Shown: positions 32,002-54,823 of the stretch, one piece after another | Numbering within the stretch: the first letter of the stretch is position 1 | Layout of the letters: each line of letters starts with the position of its first letter | Source: Acanthamoeba castellanii str. Neff | Taxonomy: Eukaryota; Discosea; Longamoebia; Acanthamoebidae | Direction: 5' to 3' | NCBI RefSeq assembly: GCF_000313135.1 | Contig: NW_004457586.1 | Location: forward strand, 617,988-681,987 | DNA: 64,000 nucleotides | The notes under the pieces: model-generated | What the model saw: the letters and a program-made list of their open reading frames with translations, nothing else | Told to the model about the DNA's origin: nothing | Databases searched by the model: none | Position numbers and translations under genes: made by a program

Positions 32002-34071
32002 ATGGCTAATCCAGCAACAACGGCCTGGCGACGCACGGCCGTCGTGCTGAGCCTGCTGCTCTTGGCCTCCTTGTGCCACGCCGGCAGACGACAAGACGTC
32101 GACTGGCCCGACAGCGAATACTACGACGACACTGGCGACTACAGCTCGGACGATAGCGACAGCCACGACTACGAATACAAGCATCGGCCCAACAAGGAGA
32201 AGGCTTGTCCATCCGAGTCCCCTACGCCGCCGTCGCCCACCTGCCCGGTCAAGGAGTCGCCCTCGGCCTCGCCGTCCCCGTCGTGCCCGAAGAAGAAGTC
32301 ACCGTCGCCCTCTCCGTCGCCTTCCTGCCCAAAACAGAAGTCTCCGTCGCCCTCGCCCTCGAGCATGGTGCCTTCCCGGTCGCCTTCGCCCTCAGCTTCG
32401 GCCTCGCCCTCGCCAGTCCCGTCCGAGTCCGCGTCGGCGTCGCCCTCGCCCAGCGCGTCGTCGTCACCCCCGCCTGAGTCCCCATCAGGTAGCCCGTCTC
32501 CCTCCTCCAGCTCCTCCTCCTCTCCTTCGGCCAGCGCCTCGTTCTCTCCCATTCCCGTTCCCAGCCAATCCGCCTCTCCCTCTGCCTCTCCTTCTCCCTC
32601 TTCCACGCCTTCTCTCTTTCCGTCGCCTTCGCTCTCGGGCTCCCCGTCCGCGTCGCCCTCAGCATCCACCTCTCCGTCGCCCTCATCTTCACCCTCTGCG
32701 TCGGCATCTTCATCGCCCTGTCCCTCTCCCTCCCCTTCGGCTTCCATCTCCGTCTCCCCCTCGGCCTCGCCCTCCACCTCGCCGTCTGCGTCTGCGTCCG
32801 CCTCCTCCTCGCCCTCTCTCACACCCTCTACCTCTCCTTCAGGAAGCCCGTCGGCCTCCTCGACGCCCTCGCTCTCCCCTTCGCCATCGCTCTCGGCCAC
32901 CCCCTCCACCACCCCGTCTCCCACGCCCTCCCGCACGCCTTCGCCCACCTCATCGCCCTCGACCTCGGTCTCGCCCATCCTGTCGACGCCCGGCCCATCG
33001 TCCCTGCCTACAGCGTCGCCGTTGGCCTCGGTCTGCCCGCAGCCGCTGCTGGGGGTGGCGGCCGGCTTCAGCGCGTTCGTGTTTGGCAACGAAACCGACG
33101 GAAGTTCCAATGCAACCACTTTCTCTGTCGACTTGGTCAACGGGGACTTCGAGAGCGCGGTTGCAGTCAACGGCGGTCTTCGACTTCGCGGCTTTGGCAT
33201 CTTCCAGAACTCACCGTGCACGGACCAGGCCAGCCAGGGCTCGACCCTGATCGTCAACGGTCCGGTCAACGCGGTCGACACCCACCTCTTCTGCGGAAAC
33301 CTTCTCGTCGCCAACCAGAGCGACGTCATTCGTCCGCCGAGCTTCCAACCAGGCAACGGAGTGGTGGTACAGCTCACTGTCACAGCTTTACCGGCATTTT
33401 AGCTTCATTTATTTGGTGGCTGACGAGTTGGTGTGGTTGCAGGCGAGCAATGTGTCGATCGACTTCAGCTCTGTGCGGACCAACCTACCGGCGTGAGCGC
33501 TGTGCTGTGCGCTCTTACCAATGCCACCCCGGCCGACACGACCATCTTCGGCGACGTGCGCCTGCGGGCCACAGGCCTCGAGACCGAGGTGCTGACCCAA
33601 TGCTACTACCTGTTTGCCTGGCGGCCTGTGATGCTTGATATTGAGACTAACTCTCTGCATACAGGTATTCACGGTGGATGTGTCGACACTGGCGAGGACA
33701 GGCTTCATGCGGCTCACCAACGTCGACGCCTCGGTGACCAAGTCCGTCATCATCAACGTGTTGGGCAGCGGCACCGCGCGCTTCTCCAACTTCTTCTTCG
33801 ATACCGCCGCCATACCACAGGGCTTGATCACCTGGAACATCTGTTCGGCAGATCGGGTCGTTATTGAGAACTTTCTCTTCCCTGGTACCCCCACCACTCT
33901 TGCCCTAGACCCAACGCCCACATTTCTCACACTATTCGGTTTGTTGTAGGCACCCTTCTGGCGCCGGCAGCATCGGTGACGCTCCAGAAGGCGCAGGTCG
34001 TGGGCTCGGTGGTGGCTTCGTCGCTCACCGGCTCAGGTGGAGGCCAGATCAACGTGGCCCGCTGCCCGTAG
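32002..34071 (+). CDS. Secreted Ser/Pro-rich protein with choice-of-anchor-A domain; apparent frameshift
   Basis: ATG 32002 encodes a signal peptide (hydrophobic VVLSLLLLASLCHA near residues 14-27), an Asp/Tyr-rich acidic segment, and Cys-containing PSPSPSC units leading into a stalk of about 250 Ser/Pro-rich residues (32210-33030) that is likely O-glycosylated. The folded part starts CPQPLLGVAAGFSAFVFGNE and continues with GLRLRGFGIF, then ASNVSIDFSSVRTNLPA, DVRLRATGLETE-VFTVDVSTL, NICSADRVVIENFLFPGTLL and ASSLTGSGGGQINVARCP. These are the landmarks of the choice-of-anchor A domain of bacterial surface proteins. Reading frame breaks near 33494: NLPA is followed by a stop, whereas the next frame continues family-like (SAVLCALTNATPADT). 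One missing base would reconcile them. Extracellular, matrix or cyst-wall role is inference. Confidence 0.75.
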
Positions 34072-35594
<1,523 letters not shown>

Positions 35595-35689
35595 CGCTTC
35601 AACAAACCCCAACAAACCCCAACAAGATTGAAGTACACAAAAGTTGTTTTGATTTCCTGACCATCACTGGTGAAGACGAGGCCGTAAGA

Positions 35690-37953
35690 TCAAGGGTGAG
35701 ACGAAAAGTGGGAGAAGGCGGAGTGGGGGTTGTAGCTGCCAAAGGGGGTGCGGTTGGGGTAGCCGGGCGGAAGGCGGTGGTGGTCCGGGACCGGTGTGCC
35801 GGCTCCGCCGAACTTGAGGGGCGCAAAGCCTCGGTCCGCTTCGTCGCCGCAAAGTGCCCGCGAGTGCTGTAGCACAGGGTTGGTGTGGGTCGGCTGAGGG
35901 TCCAGGTAGGTCCCCGTGTGGTAGGACATCGGCGCCGACGACATGGGCCTGGGCGGCAGCGGAGCGTAGTTCGACACAGCTCCGCTATGGCCGTAGTAAG
36001 CTGGCACCTCACCACAACGCTGGTGCTGCTGGTGCTGCTGGTGCGAGTTGTAGTGATAGCTCGGTTCCTGCTGTGACCTATGCTGGTGGTGCTGTTGATG
36101 CTGATGCTGATGGTAGTCGTAGGGCTCGATGTCGGACAGGAGCTGCGAGTGGTAGGAGGCCGACGGGAGCGCTGCTGACGATGACTGCAGCGCAGGTGAA
36201 GAGGAGGAAGAGAGGCTGTGCCAGGAGGCGAAGAACTCTGGCGGGCAAGGTGAGCCCGAGAATTCGGGCGAGCAGGTGGCGAGCGACGGGGGCTGAGGCA
36301 GCGAAGAGGTCGACGGGCCGGCGAAGGACGAGGTGGTGGACAGGTTCTGGGGCCACGACAGCGCTGTCGTCGACGAGAACGAAGACGACGAGAACGACGA
36401 ACAGGTGAACGGCGACGAGGTGTTGAACGGTAGGCCGAGGTACTGGCCGCTCTGTGACGGGTCGTTGCTGTTGCTGTTGATGTAGCCGGTGGGGCACGGC
36501 GGCGACTGGGTCTCGCCGTCTCGGATATCCGCCGGCGACACCACCGCTATGGAGCTGTGACCTGCGGCGGGCCGGGCAGGAGAGGCAGATGAGGGTCTAG
36601 CGCCGATGAGGGAACGTAGAGCGAAGATGAAGAGGAAGAAGAAGAAGAAGTGGAGCGGAATGCAGATGATGAGGGCGAATGTGAAGGAGACGGAGAACAC
36701 GGTGAGGTCGAGGGCGAACTGGACGGCGAAGGAGTTCGGTGGTGGAACTGTGTGAAGAAGTTCTGAGGCTGGAGGTGCTCTCCCGCCAATTCGTTCCGCC
36801 ACACGCCGCTTCCGTTGCGCACTTCCCTCGTCACCGCCGACTGCTGTGCCCTCTGCTCCTCTCTCCGGTCAGCTCCGTTGGCTTCCTCGGCATAGCCTCG
36901 CCTCCGCTTGGCACCAGCTCCCTCGGCTTCTTCGGGGTCTTCATCGCTACCGCTGCGAGCATCCCGATCGCGCTTGTGGGCATTGGAGTTCTTCGCCGTG
37001 CACGGGTCAGCTCTGGCCGCCGACGGCGAGTGCTTCTTCCTCGGCTGCGGCTTGTTGTGGACAAACACCCAGTCCCAGTCGCGCTTGTCTCCGTCCGCTT
37101 CGCCCACGCTGGCCATGGCTGGCGGCATTCCGCCGGCCGCGGGAGAGTCTGTGCGGCCCTCGCGCGTATTGGGGGCGCTGGAGGTCTCGGAGGGCTTGGA
37201 CAGTACCCAGCCGTCGTAGTCGCCCGAGCCCGACCTACCGGCAGTCGAGGCAGGGTCCGCCTTCTTAAGGAGGTAGTTGAGATAACTCAGCTCGCTCGAT
37301 ATGTAGCTCTGGAATGGTGCGTGCTTGGGGCCTCCAAGGCTCGCCGAGGTGGTGGCGGTGGGCTTAGTGGCTGAAGGCGCGGCCTGCTCGGTGAGTGCGA
37401 AGCTGTTGAATCGTTGGCGTTCGGCCTCCCGCTGGTGGTCGACCCGCTGCAGGTGGGTGTAGTGTTGCTTGGCCTTGCCCCGAGGCCCCTTGCGGTTGCA
37501 ACGCACCGAGGGGAATGCCTTCTTCACGAGCTTACCAAAGTAGCTGAATGAGTGCCAAAACGAGTGGTGAGTTTTGATCCAGAAGTGGTAAACCTGACCG
37601 CAACCTTGGGGGGCTTACGTGGGAACGATTACGGGGTCGGTCTTGTTCGGCTCCATGGAGTTGAGATAGTCTCCGTAGACCTCCTCCTTGGCCAACGATC
37701 CGCTGCGCCCTAATCTATAGTTCTCACGTAACCTGGAAAACAACCGCCAACGGACGCCACACACAATGAGGCCCGTACAAAATCACCTGCGGAATATTGT
37801 ACAACAAATATAATAAAATGCCATAGCGACCACCATGCGGTTGCCGCCCCCGGGAAGCAGGGGGAGATCCGGCGGACACCGAGGTACGTACCAGAAGACG
37901 ATCCGACAGGCCAGGAGTTCCTTCTCCAGTGCAGTGGCTCCGGAGACAAGCAT
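35690..37953 (-). CDS. RFX-type winged-helix transcription factor
   Basis: RFX proteins bind X-box DNA. The first recognised exon (ATG 37953, MLVSGATALEKELLACRIVF) joins in phase 2 to W-LRENYRLGRSGSLAKEEVYG; then DPVIVPTYFGKLVKKAFPSV and GPRGKAKQHYTHLQRV complete the domain, equivalent to the W-L-x-x-N-Y, FGKLIR, F-x-x-L-x-x-R-R and RG-x-x-K-x-HY signature. The rest (about 550 residues) is disordered: Ser-rich at 36600-36750, His/Gln-rich (HQHQHQQHHQHR) at about 36010-36110, Pro/Tyr-rich to the stop at 35690. No dimerisation domain is recognisable. A splice between two overlapping frames near 36560-36720 is needed; exact sites unresolved. The true start could be in a further upstream exon. 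Confidence 0.8.
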
Positions 37954-38622
37954 GGTGATGGTGGTGGTGGGATGGAGCAGTCGTTGGAGTGGTGCGACCT
38001 TTAGAGATGACTCCAGGTAGCTGAGTGAAGCGAACAAACTGAGCCGGTTGTTGTTGGTCGCGGGCTGACCGTTGAGCCTGTGTTGAACAATAGCCCCCAG
38101 AGAGCTGTGGCGTGCGTTGTGGACGAGGTGCAGAAGAAAAAGTGCTCAGACTTCCGAAGCCGAAGGCACAGCGGAAGCGTCGTGTGCTGGAGTTGGCCTG
38201 TTTGTAGCTCGGCTGCTTCCCCGGGCCGTGGCGCCTTCACACGTCGAGGGCCACTCATCGCTGCACGTGACCGAGTTGATTATTGGCATTATTTCCTTTT
38301 TCGACCGTGGTTGGCAACGACTACATGCAGTGTAACTTCATCCGATGCGTTGCTTACACAACGGCCAACCATAAGCCGATCATCTGAACCCAATAGGATA
38401 GGTCAACTTGGAGACACATTAGTGGAACTTCGAAGCTCAAGACAGCATTCCATTACAGGGCAAGTTACATTGGAGATGGTGTGTGTTCTCCACCAACTTT
38501 CCGCGGTCTAGGTCTCCGGTTGGTGTCGATGACGTAGCTCAGCTGTATTTGTGGCTCCCCGACAATCTCAACCTAATCATACGATAAGCCCGCAACTACT
38601 CGCACTCCGACGTAGTCGCCGC
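37954..38622. other. Intergenic: RFX 5' flank and RECQ4 3' flank
   Basis: No supported coding region or RNA gene. An additional short RFX 5' exon may lie here but cannot be placed. Confidence 0.4.
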
Positions 38623-43421
<4,799 letters not shown>

Positions 43422-43635
43422 GTTGTTCACCGCCGTTGATGCTCGATCGTTTTCTTTGTTTTCTTCCTTACCACATTCAATTCTCTTTCTTTCAGCAAGT
43501 TCCATACTTCCTGAACGAGCGAATGCAGTGATCGCGATGAGTAAATTCGAAGATGTGGTTCTTCTAGTTGATCGAGTTGCCGTTTGTTCTTGTGGTTTCG
43601 CGCCAAAACGACGTTTATGTCTACAAAAATGAAGT

Positions 43636-45000
43636 TCACGAGTACAGCGAAACGACTGAGTAGCGCTTCCTCTTCATGTTGAAGATGACGATGTCCCTCG
43701 TCTGCTCGAGCCCGCTGGCATCTTTCCGCTTCTGCTGGTGTACCACGTTCTTCTGCAGCATCTGCGGCGCGAGGTAGGTGGAGGAAGTGGCTCGCGGCAG
43801 GGCCGAGAAGGAGACGATGTTGGATGACGACGGCGGAGGCGTGGGTGTGTAAGCCGGACCCGACCACGGGACTCGATGCAGCTTGGTCGACGAGTAGAAC
43901 TCGCCAAGTTGCTTGAAGAAGACGCCTGAAGTGAAGAAGCGTTAGCATGTGACGGACATGTGTGCACATGTTGCCAACAAACAGCGCTTGCTTACCTTCG
44001 CTCCGATGTCGCTCGGTGTAGGCGAGCAGCAAAACTGTGTTGAAGCCACTGAGGGCAACGATCGTCTCCAGCAAAGGCTTGAATAATCTGATAACAGACG
44101 AGAGGTCGAGCTGATGAGCGCCATGTTGAACAGGTTTGGTTGAGCTTGCTCGAGTTTAGATTGGGTGTGGTTGGTACCGTTCGTCGAACACGACCTCGGC
44201 AGCGACGATGAAGTCGTACGTTTCCGTGATCTGGCTCAAGTTGTCTCCCCTGAATAACATGATGAGCCATAGTCACATATATGAGTATGCTTCACATGGT
44301 TGAAGAGTATGGTGGTGTGCATACCACTTCAACTCTTGTACGACCAGGTTCTCGTCCTCCTGCATCTGGTTGAGCTCGAGGTTCTCGCGGATGCGGGGGA
44401 GCATCTCGGCCTTCTCGGTAATCACCACCTTCGTGTCGGGGCCAAAGTGCTTCTTCAGCGCCATGGACGTCAAGCCGCAGCCCGCTCCGAGCTCCAATAT
44501 CTTTCGCTGCCCCAATGAAAGGAGCATGTCAGCCAACTGGGCAAGGCGACTAGAGGCCTTGGAACAAACCTTGTGCATATCTTGAGGAGTAAATGTCTTC
44601 ATGATGTAGTCAGTAAGGTGCTTGCTTCCCGCCCACACGTGCGAACCCATCGCCATTCCTGCACCGCAACAGACGTCAGAGATCGATGTCACTCTCGTGA
44701 ACGAGCGGTGATCGACAAGTACCAGCAGTTTCTTTGACCACCACGTCGACCGTAGAGCCGAAGCGAAACGTTTTCTAATGGTTGGGCACAAAATCTCAGA
44801 ATGAATTGCCAATTGGGTGCCTGGGGCTGAGCCCGTACTGTTTGATCTCGGCTTGAGGATCGCTGCATCCTCTCGAGGTAGAGTGATTTGAGCATAGTGT
44901 TGGCTTCGGAGACCGCCTCTGACGAATCCACCTCGCCAATTACTCGATTCCTCAGCCCAGCATCCTGCGCCGTTGATTCCATCTGCACGGTAGCCAGCAT
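43636..45000 (-). CDS. METTL21/FAM86-type protein lysine methyltransferase-like
   Basis: Class-I SAM-dependent methyltransferase. ATG 45000 starts MLATVQMESTAQDAG; the exon ends DQT and joins in phase 0 to KTFRFGSTVDVVVKETAG, MAMGSHVWAGSKHLTDYI (the FGS...GxxVWxGS entry typical of the METTL21 group). The SAM site is KILELGAGCGLTSMAL, with VVITEKAEMLPRIREN and LVVQELKWGDNL, then FIVAAEVVFDERLFKPLLET (post-motif; the group's D-x-x-Y is altered) and VLLLAYTERHRSEG. It ends KRKRYSVVSLYS at 43636. About 400 residues, longer than human METTL21 proteins because of the N-terminal leader and a C-terminal Ser/Pro insertion. Substrate protein unknown. It lies 252 bases head-to-head from EBP. Confidence 0.85.
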
Positions 45001-45252
45001 TTGAATAATGATTCCTGAAAGCCGGCTGTGGCTTGACGAAGGTGCAAATGTTTACCCGTACCTGGCCCCGCTCGTCGTCTTGCCGCCCGTCACAGCAGAT
45101 TCCTCTTTACTACGCGCAAGTTGGTAAAGGCGTTCAAATTTCCTTGCGCCGATTACTCGACATAAAAAATTTCGGAAAGTTTGAAAAGTTTTTGTGGCTT
45201 TTGTAATGCATTTGGAAGAGACCCACAGAACCGCAAAAGGACGCGAACAAAG
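45001..45252. promoter_or_regulatory. Shared divergent promoter gap, methyltransferase / EBP
   Basis: 252 bases between start codons, with a small AT-rich centre at 45160-45210. Confidence 0.45.
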
Positions 45253-46288
45253 ATGGCCACGCAGGAAGGAGTGATTGACTTGTCTTCGGTCATCTATGAT
45301 GTAGATCCAGTGGTGATGGTGCCCTTGGGACTCCTCATCCTCGTGCTCACTGCATCGCTCCCCAAATCGCATCGCCTCTCGCTCAGGGACTCCCTTGTGG
45401 CCTTCTGGTATCTCTTCAACGGCATCATCATCCACATTTTCCTCGATGGGTGCGCACCCTACTGCCAACACTTAGGTTTCCCTCTGGCCTTTTCACAATC
45501 AGAGAATTGCGATCTAAAGCTAAGCGCCTGCACCACACAGATTGGTGGGCTTCGCCAGGCGTGTGCCGTTCCTCTTCTCGCTCTACTGCACGCTGGACAA
45601 GTACGCTGCCCGTCTCGGTTGGCGCCATCTTGCTCGTGGGGGTGTGGAGACACAGGTCAGTCTCGCTTACCTCAAGGCCGCTTGCGCTGCAGGCGCTATG
45701 AGCATGCCGAGTCGGCGGTGATGATGATCTCCATCACCGAGCTGCTCATCATGGGTCCGCTCTGCATCTTCCTCTACTACGGCTACCACCGCAACAAGTC
45801 CTGGAGAGCCCCGCTGGAGCTTGTGGTAACCACTCTTCCTTTCTTCTCTTCGCCAAACGTGTGATGGCTTTACATCTTCTTCTTGTGTGTCTTCACACTA
45901 TCAGGTCTGCGCCATTCAGATCTTTGGCACCATCGTCTTCACCGGCTCTGAGATCTGGGAGGGCTTCCCTCACATCCCCACCGACTTTGAGATGACCTTT
46001 GAACAGGACAAGGTGATCTCTCCCTCTCCACTCCCTCCTTCATCACTCGTTGTTCAATGCTCATCGATCGAGTTGTTGCTCTCCTTCCCCCCAACACTAC
46101 AGGTCATCTTCTTCTGGGTGTTCTTCGTCGCCGCCAACGCCCTGTGGCTCTTGTTGCCGCTCCGCCTCCTGCTGACGGCCTTCCACGAGGTCAACGCCGC
46201 CATGCTCGCTACTCGTCCCGCGACCAGGGGCTCTTCGTCCAAGGCAAAGAAGTCGACCAAGAAATCGACCAGCAAGAAGGCCGACTGA
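45253..46288 (+). CDS. EBP: Emopamil-binding protein, sterol delta8-delta7 isomerase (EXPERA domain)
   Basis: ER-membrane enzyme that moves the C8 double bond of sterols to C7. ATG 45253. Hydrophobic segments: VVMVPLGLLILVLTASLP, WYLFNGIIIHIFLDG, LLIMGPLCIFLYYGY, CAIQIFGTIVFTGSEIWEGF and VIFFWVFFVAANALWLLLPL. Spliced joins FLDG-LVGF and LDK-RYEHAESAV restore the conserved DKRY...AESAV segment (human DSRYVHSDSF-like). The GSEIWEG and ANALWLLLP motifs carry the family's active-site residues (a Glu and a Trp/Asn pair). Tail is Lys/Ser-rich (KKSTKKSTSKKAD), an ER-retention-like basic end. About 240 residues, the family's usual size. It indicates sterol synthesis in this organism. Confidence 0.93.
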
Positions 46289-46444
46289 ACATCATCAAGT
46301 TCAAGCCATACCGACTCTTCTCTCTCAAGCTGATTAGGTCTTGATGTTGCTATTGTTGCAATGCCGTGTATTGCATTCAGAACCAACAAATAAATAAGTG
46401 TCTTTACAATAAATATTATTGTGTGGTGGGTGACGCGTCGAGGG

Positions 46445-48638
46445 TTAGAGTGGCGGCTTGACGCGCGTGCTCCGCCAGTTCCTGCTTTCGTTCTGCTTCG
46501 AGGCAGTGAGCTCCTGCTGCTTCTTCTTCTTCTCGAGGTCGTCGTTTTCTGCATCGTCGTCGTCGCTGGGGGTGGCGTTGACGGAGGCGACGGTCAGATG
46601 GAGCAGCACGACCAGGAAGGCCCCGAGCAGGAGGACCGCGGTCAGGAAGGCCATCTTGATGAAGAGCGAGACGAAGGGGCCGAGCATGAAGATGATCACG
46701 AAGCCCAGCGAGTTGAAGATGAGTCGGCACGAGAACGCCGGCTCCGTGTTGTCGAGGAAGAACGTCCCGAGAATCACCGCGCTGAACGTATTGTAGCACG
46801 CATCTCCAATCCCAAACACACCTACGATCGCCCAGGCACACACACGCACACAGCGCACACACCGCACACCACACACACACACACACATCAGATGAATGAA
46901 CGACGAGGTGGAGTCGATGAAGCGTTGCTTTTTTTTTACCTGCGGCGATGTAGAGCACGACGGTGTCGATCTCCTTGATGGACTCGTGATCGCCGCTCGA
47001 CCAGCACTTGTAGAGGAAGAAGGCGTAGAACGAGAGGTGGACCGACACGCCGACGATGATGAAGATCATCTTGCCCAGCTTGTCGGAGAGCTTGCCCAGC
47101 ACGAAGCACGCGAGGCCGTCGAACACGCAGAAGCAGATCAGCACCATGGGGATGCCGGCCAGGCCCTGCGTGGGCAGGATGATGCTCTTGGTGATGTCCG
47201 CCGCCACGAAGCCGGCCTGCAGGCCCAGGTAGAGGATGCTCACGCTGAGCAGGTACATGCGCGGGTCCGTGAGCAGCCGGAACACCTTGCCCACCTTGCC
47301 CAGCACGGTCCGCATGGAAAGGGGCGGCTCGACGTCGACGTCGACATCAACGTCAAGGTCGACGCCAACATCATCATCATCGTCGCCGAGCGTGATCTCC
47401 TTATGCTTGGGCACGTCGATGTCGCTTTCGTCGTAGTGTGCTGCCGAGCGCTGCTTGCCTTGGAGTTGTTGTTGCTCTTCGCGGCGCTGCTGGCGGGCCT
47501 GGCGCGCCCACTCCCGCTCGCCCGGCTGGTGACCCAGCGCGGCGAGGACGAACAGCGCGGAGATGGAGATGCCCAGAAACGTGTAGAACAGCAGCGCCGT
47601 GGAGGGCGACCCCGGGGATGCTTCATCGGTGCCGCCGGACGGGTCGGGCGACTCAGTGGTGTCCTCATCCTCCTCAGTCACCCCGTCCACGCTCGATGTC
47701 TCGCCCGTCAGGAGCAGCACCACCCCGATCACATTACCCACCACTTGGCACGCCTGCACCGCCAACAACAACAACAACAACAAGTCGTTAGTTAGTGTGT
47801 CGTGCCGTGTGTCGCGTGCGCGATCGTGTGCACCTGCATGCTCGCGAAGAAGATGCCGTTGAAGAGGCCCAGGACGGACTTCTTCGGTTGGTTCATCGCC
47901 CGCGCGTAGTTGGCGGCCACGTTCGACAGGTAGGCGCCCTGGCCGGTCCACAGAAGGCCGGCCCCCACCCCGCTCGTCACCGCCGCCGGAATGAGGGTCC
48001 ACCTGGTGCATCCACATCCACATCAACGTCATCATCGTCGTCGTCGTCAGCGTCACGAGCAACAAACATTCAGCCCAAGCTCGAGGTGGAGGGAAGTGGT
48101 GCGTGCACTGTACGCGGTTGGGTTGAGGTTGGCGGCGATGAAGAGGGAGTAGGTGGATGCACCGGCGACGAGCGCCCACTTGGGTGTCAGGAGTTCAGTT
48201 GCCGATGAACTGGTTGACGACCCATGTGCACATGGGTCAGAGAGTGCTGAGTGTTGTGGTGAGGGTGGTGAAGTTTGTTAGGTACCTGATGAAGAGGGAA
48301 GAGAAGCAGAAGGCCACGTAGAGGAGGGCCAGCGTCACGGTGCCGAGCTTGCCCGGAATGAGACTGCTCACAAGGTTCTGCGTGGTGCTGCACAAAAAAA
48401 ATTAAAAAATGAGAAAAGAAGAAACAATGAATAGTTTTGATTCTCATTCTCAAATTAATAAAATGAGAATAATAAATAATAATAAATAATAAGAAATAAT
48501 ATACCTGAATGCGACGAAGATGAGGAAGAAACCGAGACAGATTACGATTAAATCGCGAATCGGTTTCTTGGCATCAAGCCCACCCGCGGAGCTGGGGTGA
48601 ACGAGCAGCGGCGTCGCCTCTCCCACACTCCCCTTCAT
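46445..48638 (-). CDS. UNC93-like major-facilitator membrane protein
   Basis: ATG 48638 begins MKGSVGEATPLLVHPSS; the first helix DLIVICLGFFLIFVAF joins STTQNLVSSLIPGKLGTV, the family's AFxxxQNLxSS signature. Then VTLALLYVAFCFSSLFI, AAVTSGVGAGLLWTGQGAYL (family signature with W-x-x-Q-G), ACQVVGNVIGVVLLLTG, an acidic loop (ESPDPSGG), a long Arg/Gln loop followed by VDLDVDVDVDVE, and a second half with LLSVSILYLGLQAGFVAADI, MVLICFCVFDGLACFVLGKL and FLTAVLLLGAFLVVLLHL. About 12 helices. Tail is charged (DDLEKKKKQQELTASKQ). UNC93 proteins regulate channels or traffic receptors in animals; here a transporter role is a guess. Confidence 0.85.
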
Positions 48639-48963
48639 CTTTCCTCCCTCCAGTGGAGACTACCACCCGCGCTTCTGTTCAGTTCGTTTGTTTGTTCGCA
48701 GCCCGGGCGCGAGCCGCACAAAACAAACAACAGAAGAAGAGAGAAAGAGAGGAGAGGGGCGAAAGCGAAGAGAACGAACGCGAAGGGGAGACCACAGAGA
48801 AGGAAGGGGAACACCGAAACTGCGGAGCGCAAGAGGGTGCAACTTCCAACTTTCGCCTTTCCCCGTTCTCTTGGGGAAGAAGTTCGCTACTGGGTTGTCG
48901 ACAAGGTCCGTGTTAGGGCAACATGTCCACCGTCAGTGGACCCACCAAGCCTGCTGAGGGTGT
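48639..48963. other. Intergenic: UNC93-like 5' flank and CHD1L 3' flank
   Basis: 325 bases, purine-rich (GAGAG/GAAG) at 48730-48830. No gene supported. Confidence 0.4.
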
Positions 48964-54472
<5,509 letters not shown>

Positions 54473-54823
54473 CTCGCAAGCTCGTCTTGTTCGATTGGAT
54501 CACAACCGGTTGTCGTTAATCGAAAATAAAAACAAAAAATACAAATAAAAGCCACTTTATTTCCGAGAAAATATTTCTACTGATGACGTGGGCCGCCTCC
54601 TTAAAAATCAGGAAAAGCGGATTTCCCACAAGCAGATCTTTTTCTTTCTGTTCCCCGCGAACTTTTGCCTGACGCTTGGGCTCTTCAGGTTCCTCGATCT
54701 CTCTCGCTTGTGGTGGCCACTTCCTCGTTCGTTGGCACCACGCAAGACGCAAAGACGATCGGCAACAGCAGAGAGACAAAGAAGTGATTCGAGACAGAAT
54801 TTGAACAAAGAGGATTAATCGAC
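54473..54823. promoter_or_regulatory. Shared divergent promoter gap, CHD1L / ABCD
   Basis: 351 bases between ATGs with an AT-rich block next to the CHD1L start (54510-54560). No core motif assigned. Confidence 0.45.

Noticed and set aside
32169..33383. 404-codon minus-strand frame rich in Glu/Gly/Asp
   Set aside because: It is the antisense of the Ser/Pro repeat stalk; TCG/CCC codons read backwards give GAG/GGC. No domain, and the plus strand has signal peptide and folded domain.
36547..36802. Hydrophobic frame (FALIICIPLHFFFFFLFIFAL) within the RFX gene
   Set aside because: It is the shifted reading of a TCT/TCC Ser-rich tract; not a membrane segment of a real protein unless the unresolved splice uses it, which nothing supports.
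38080..38600. Possible tRNA or extra RFX exon
   Set aside because: No T-loop GTTCGA-type motif with matching stems and no exon with consistent splice sites could be found.
46416..48179. Single 587-codon minus-strand frame at the UNC93-like gene
   Set aside because: Only the middle part is in the true frame; both ends run through introns into wrong phases, losing the family motifs.
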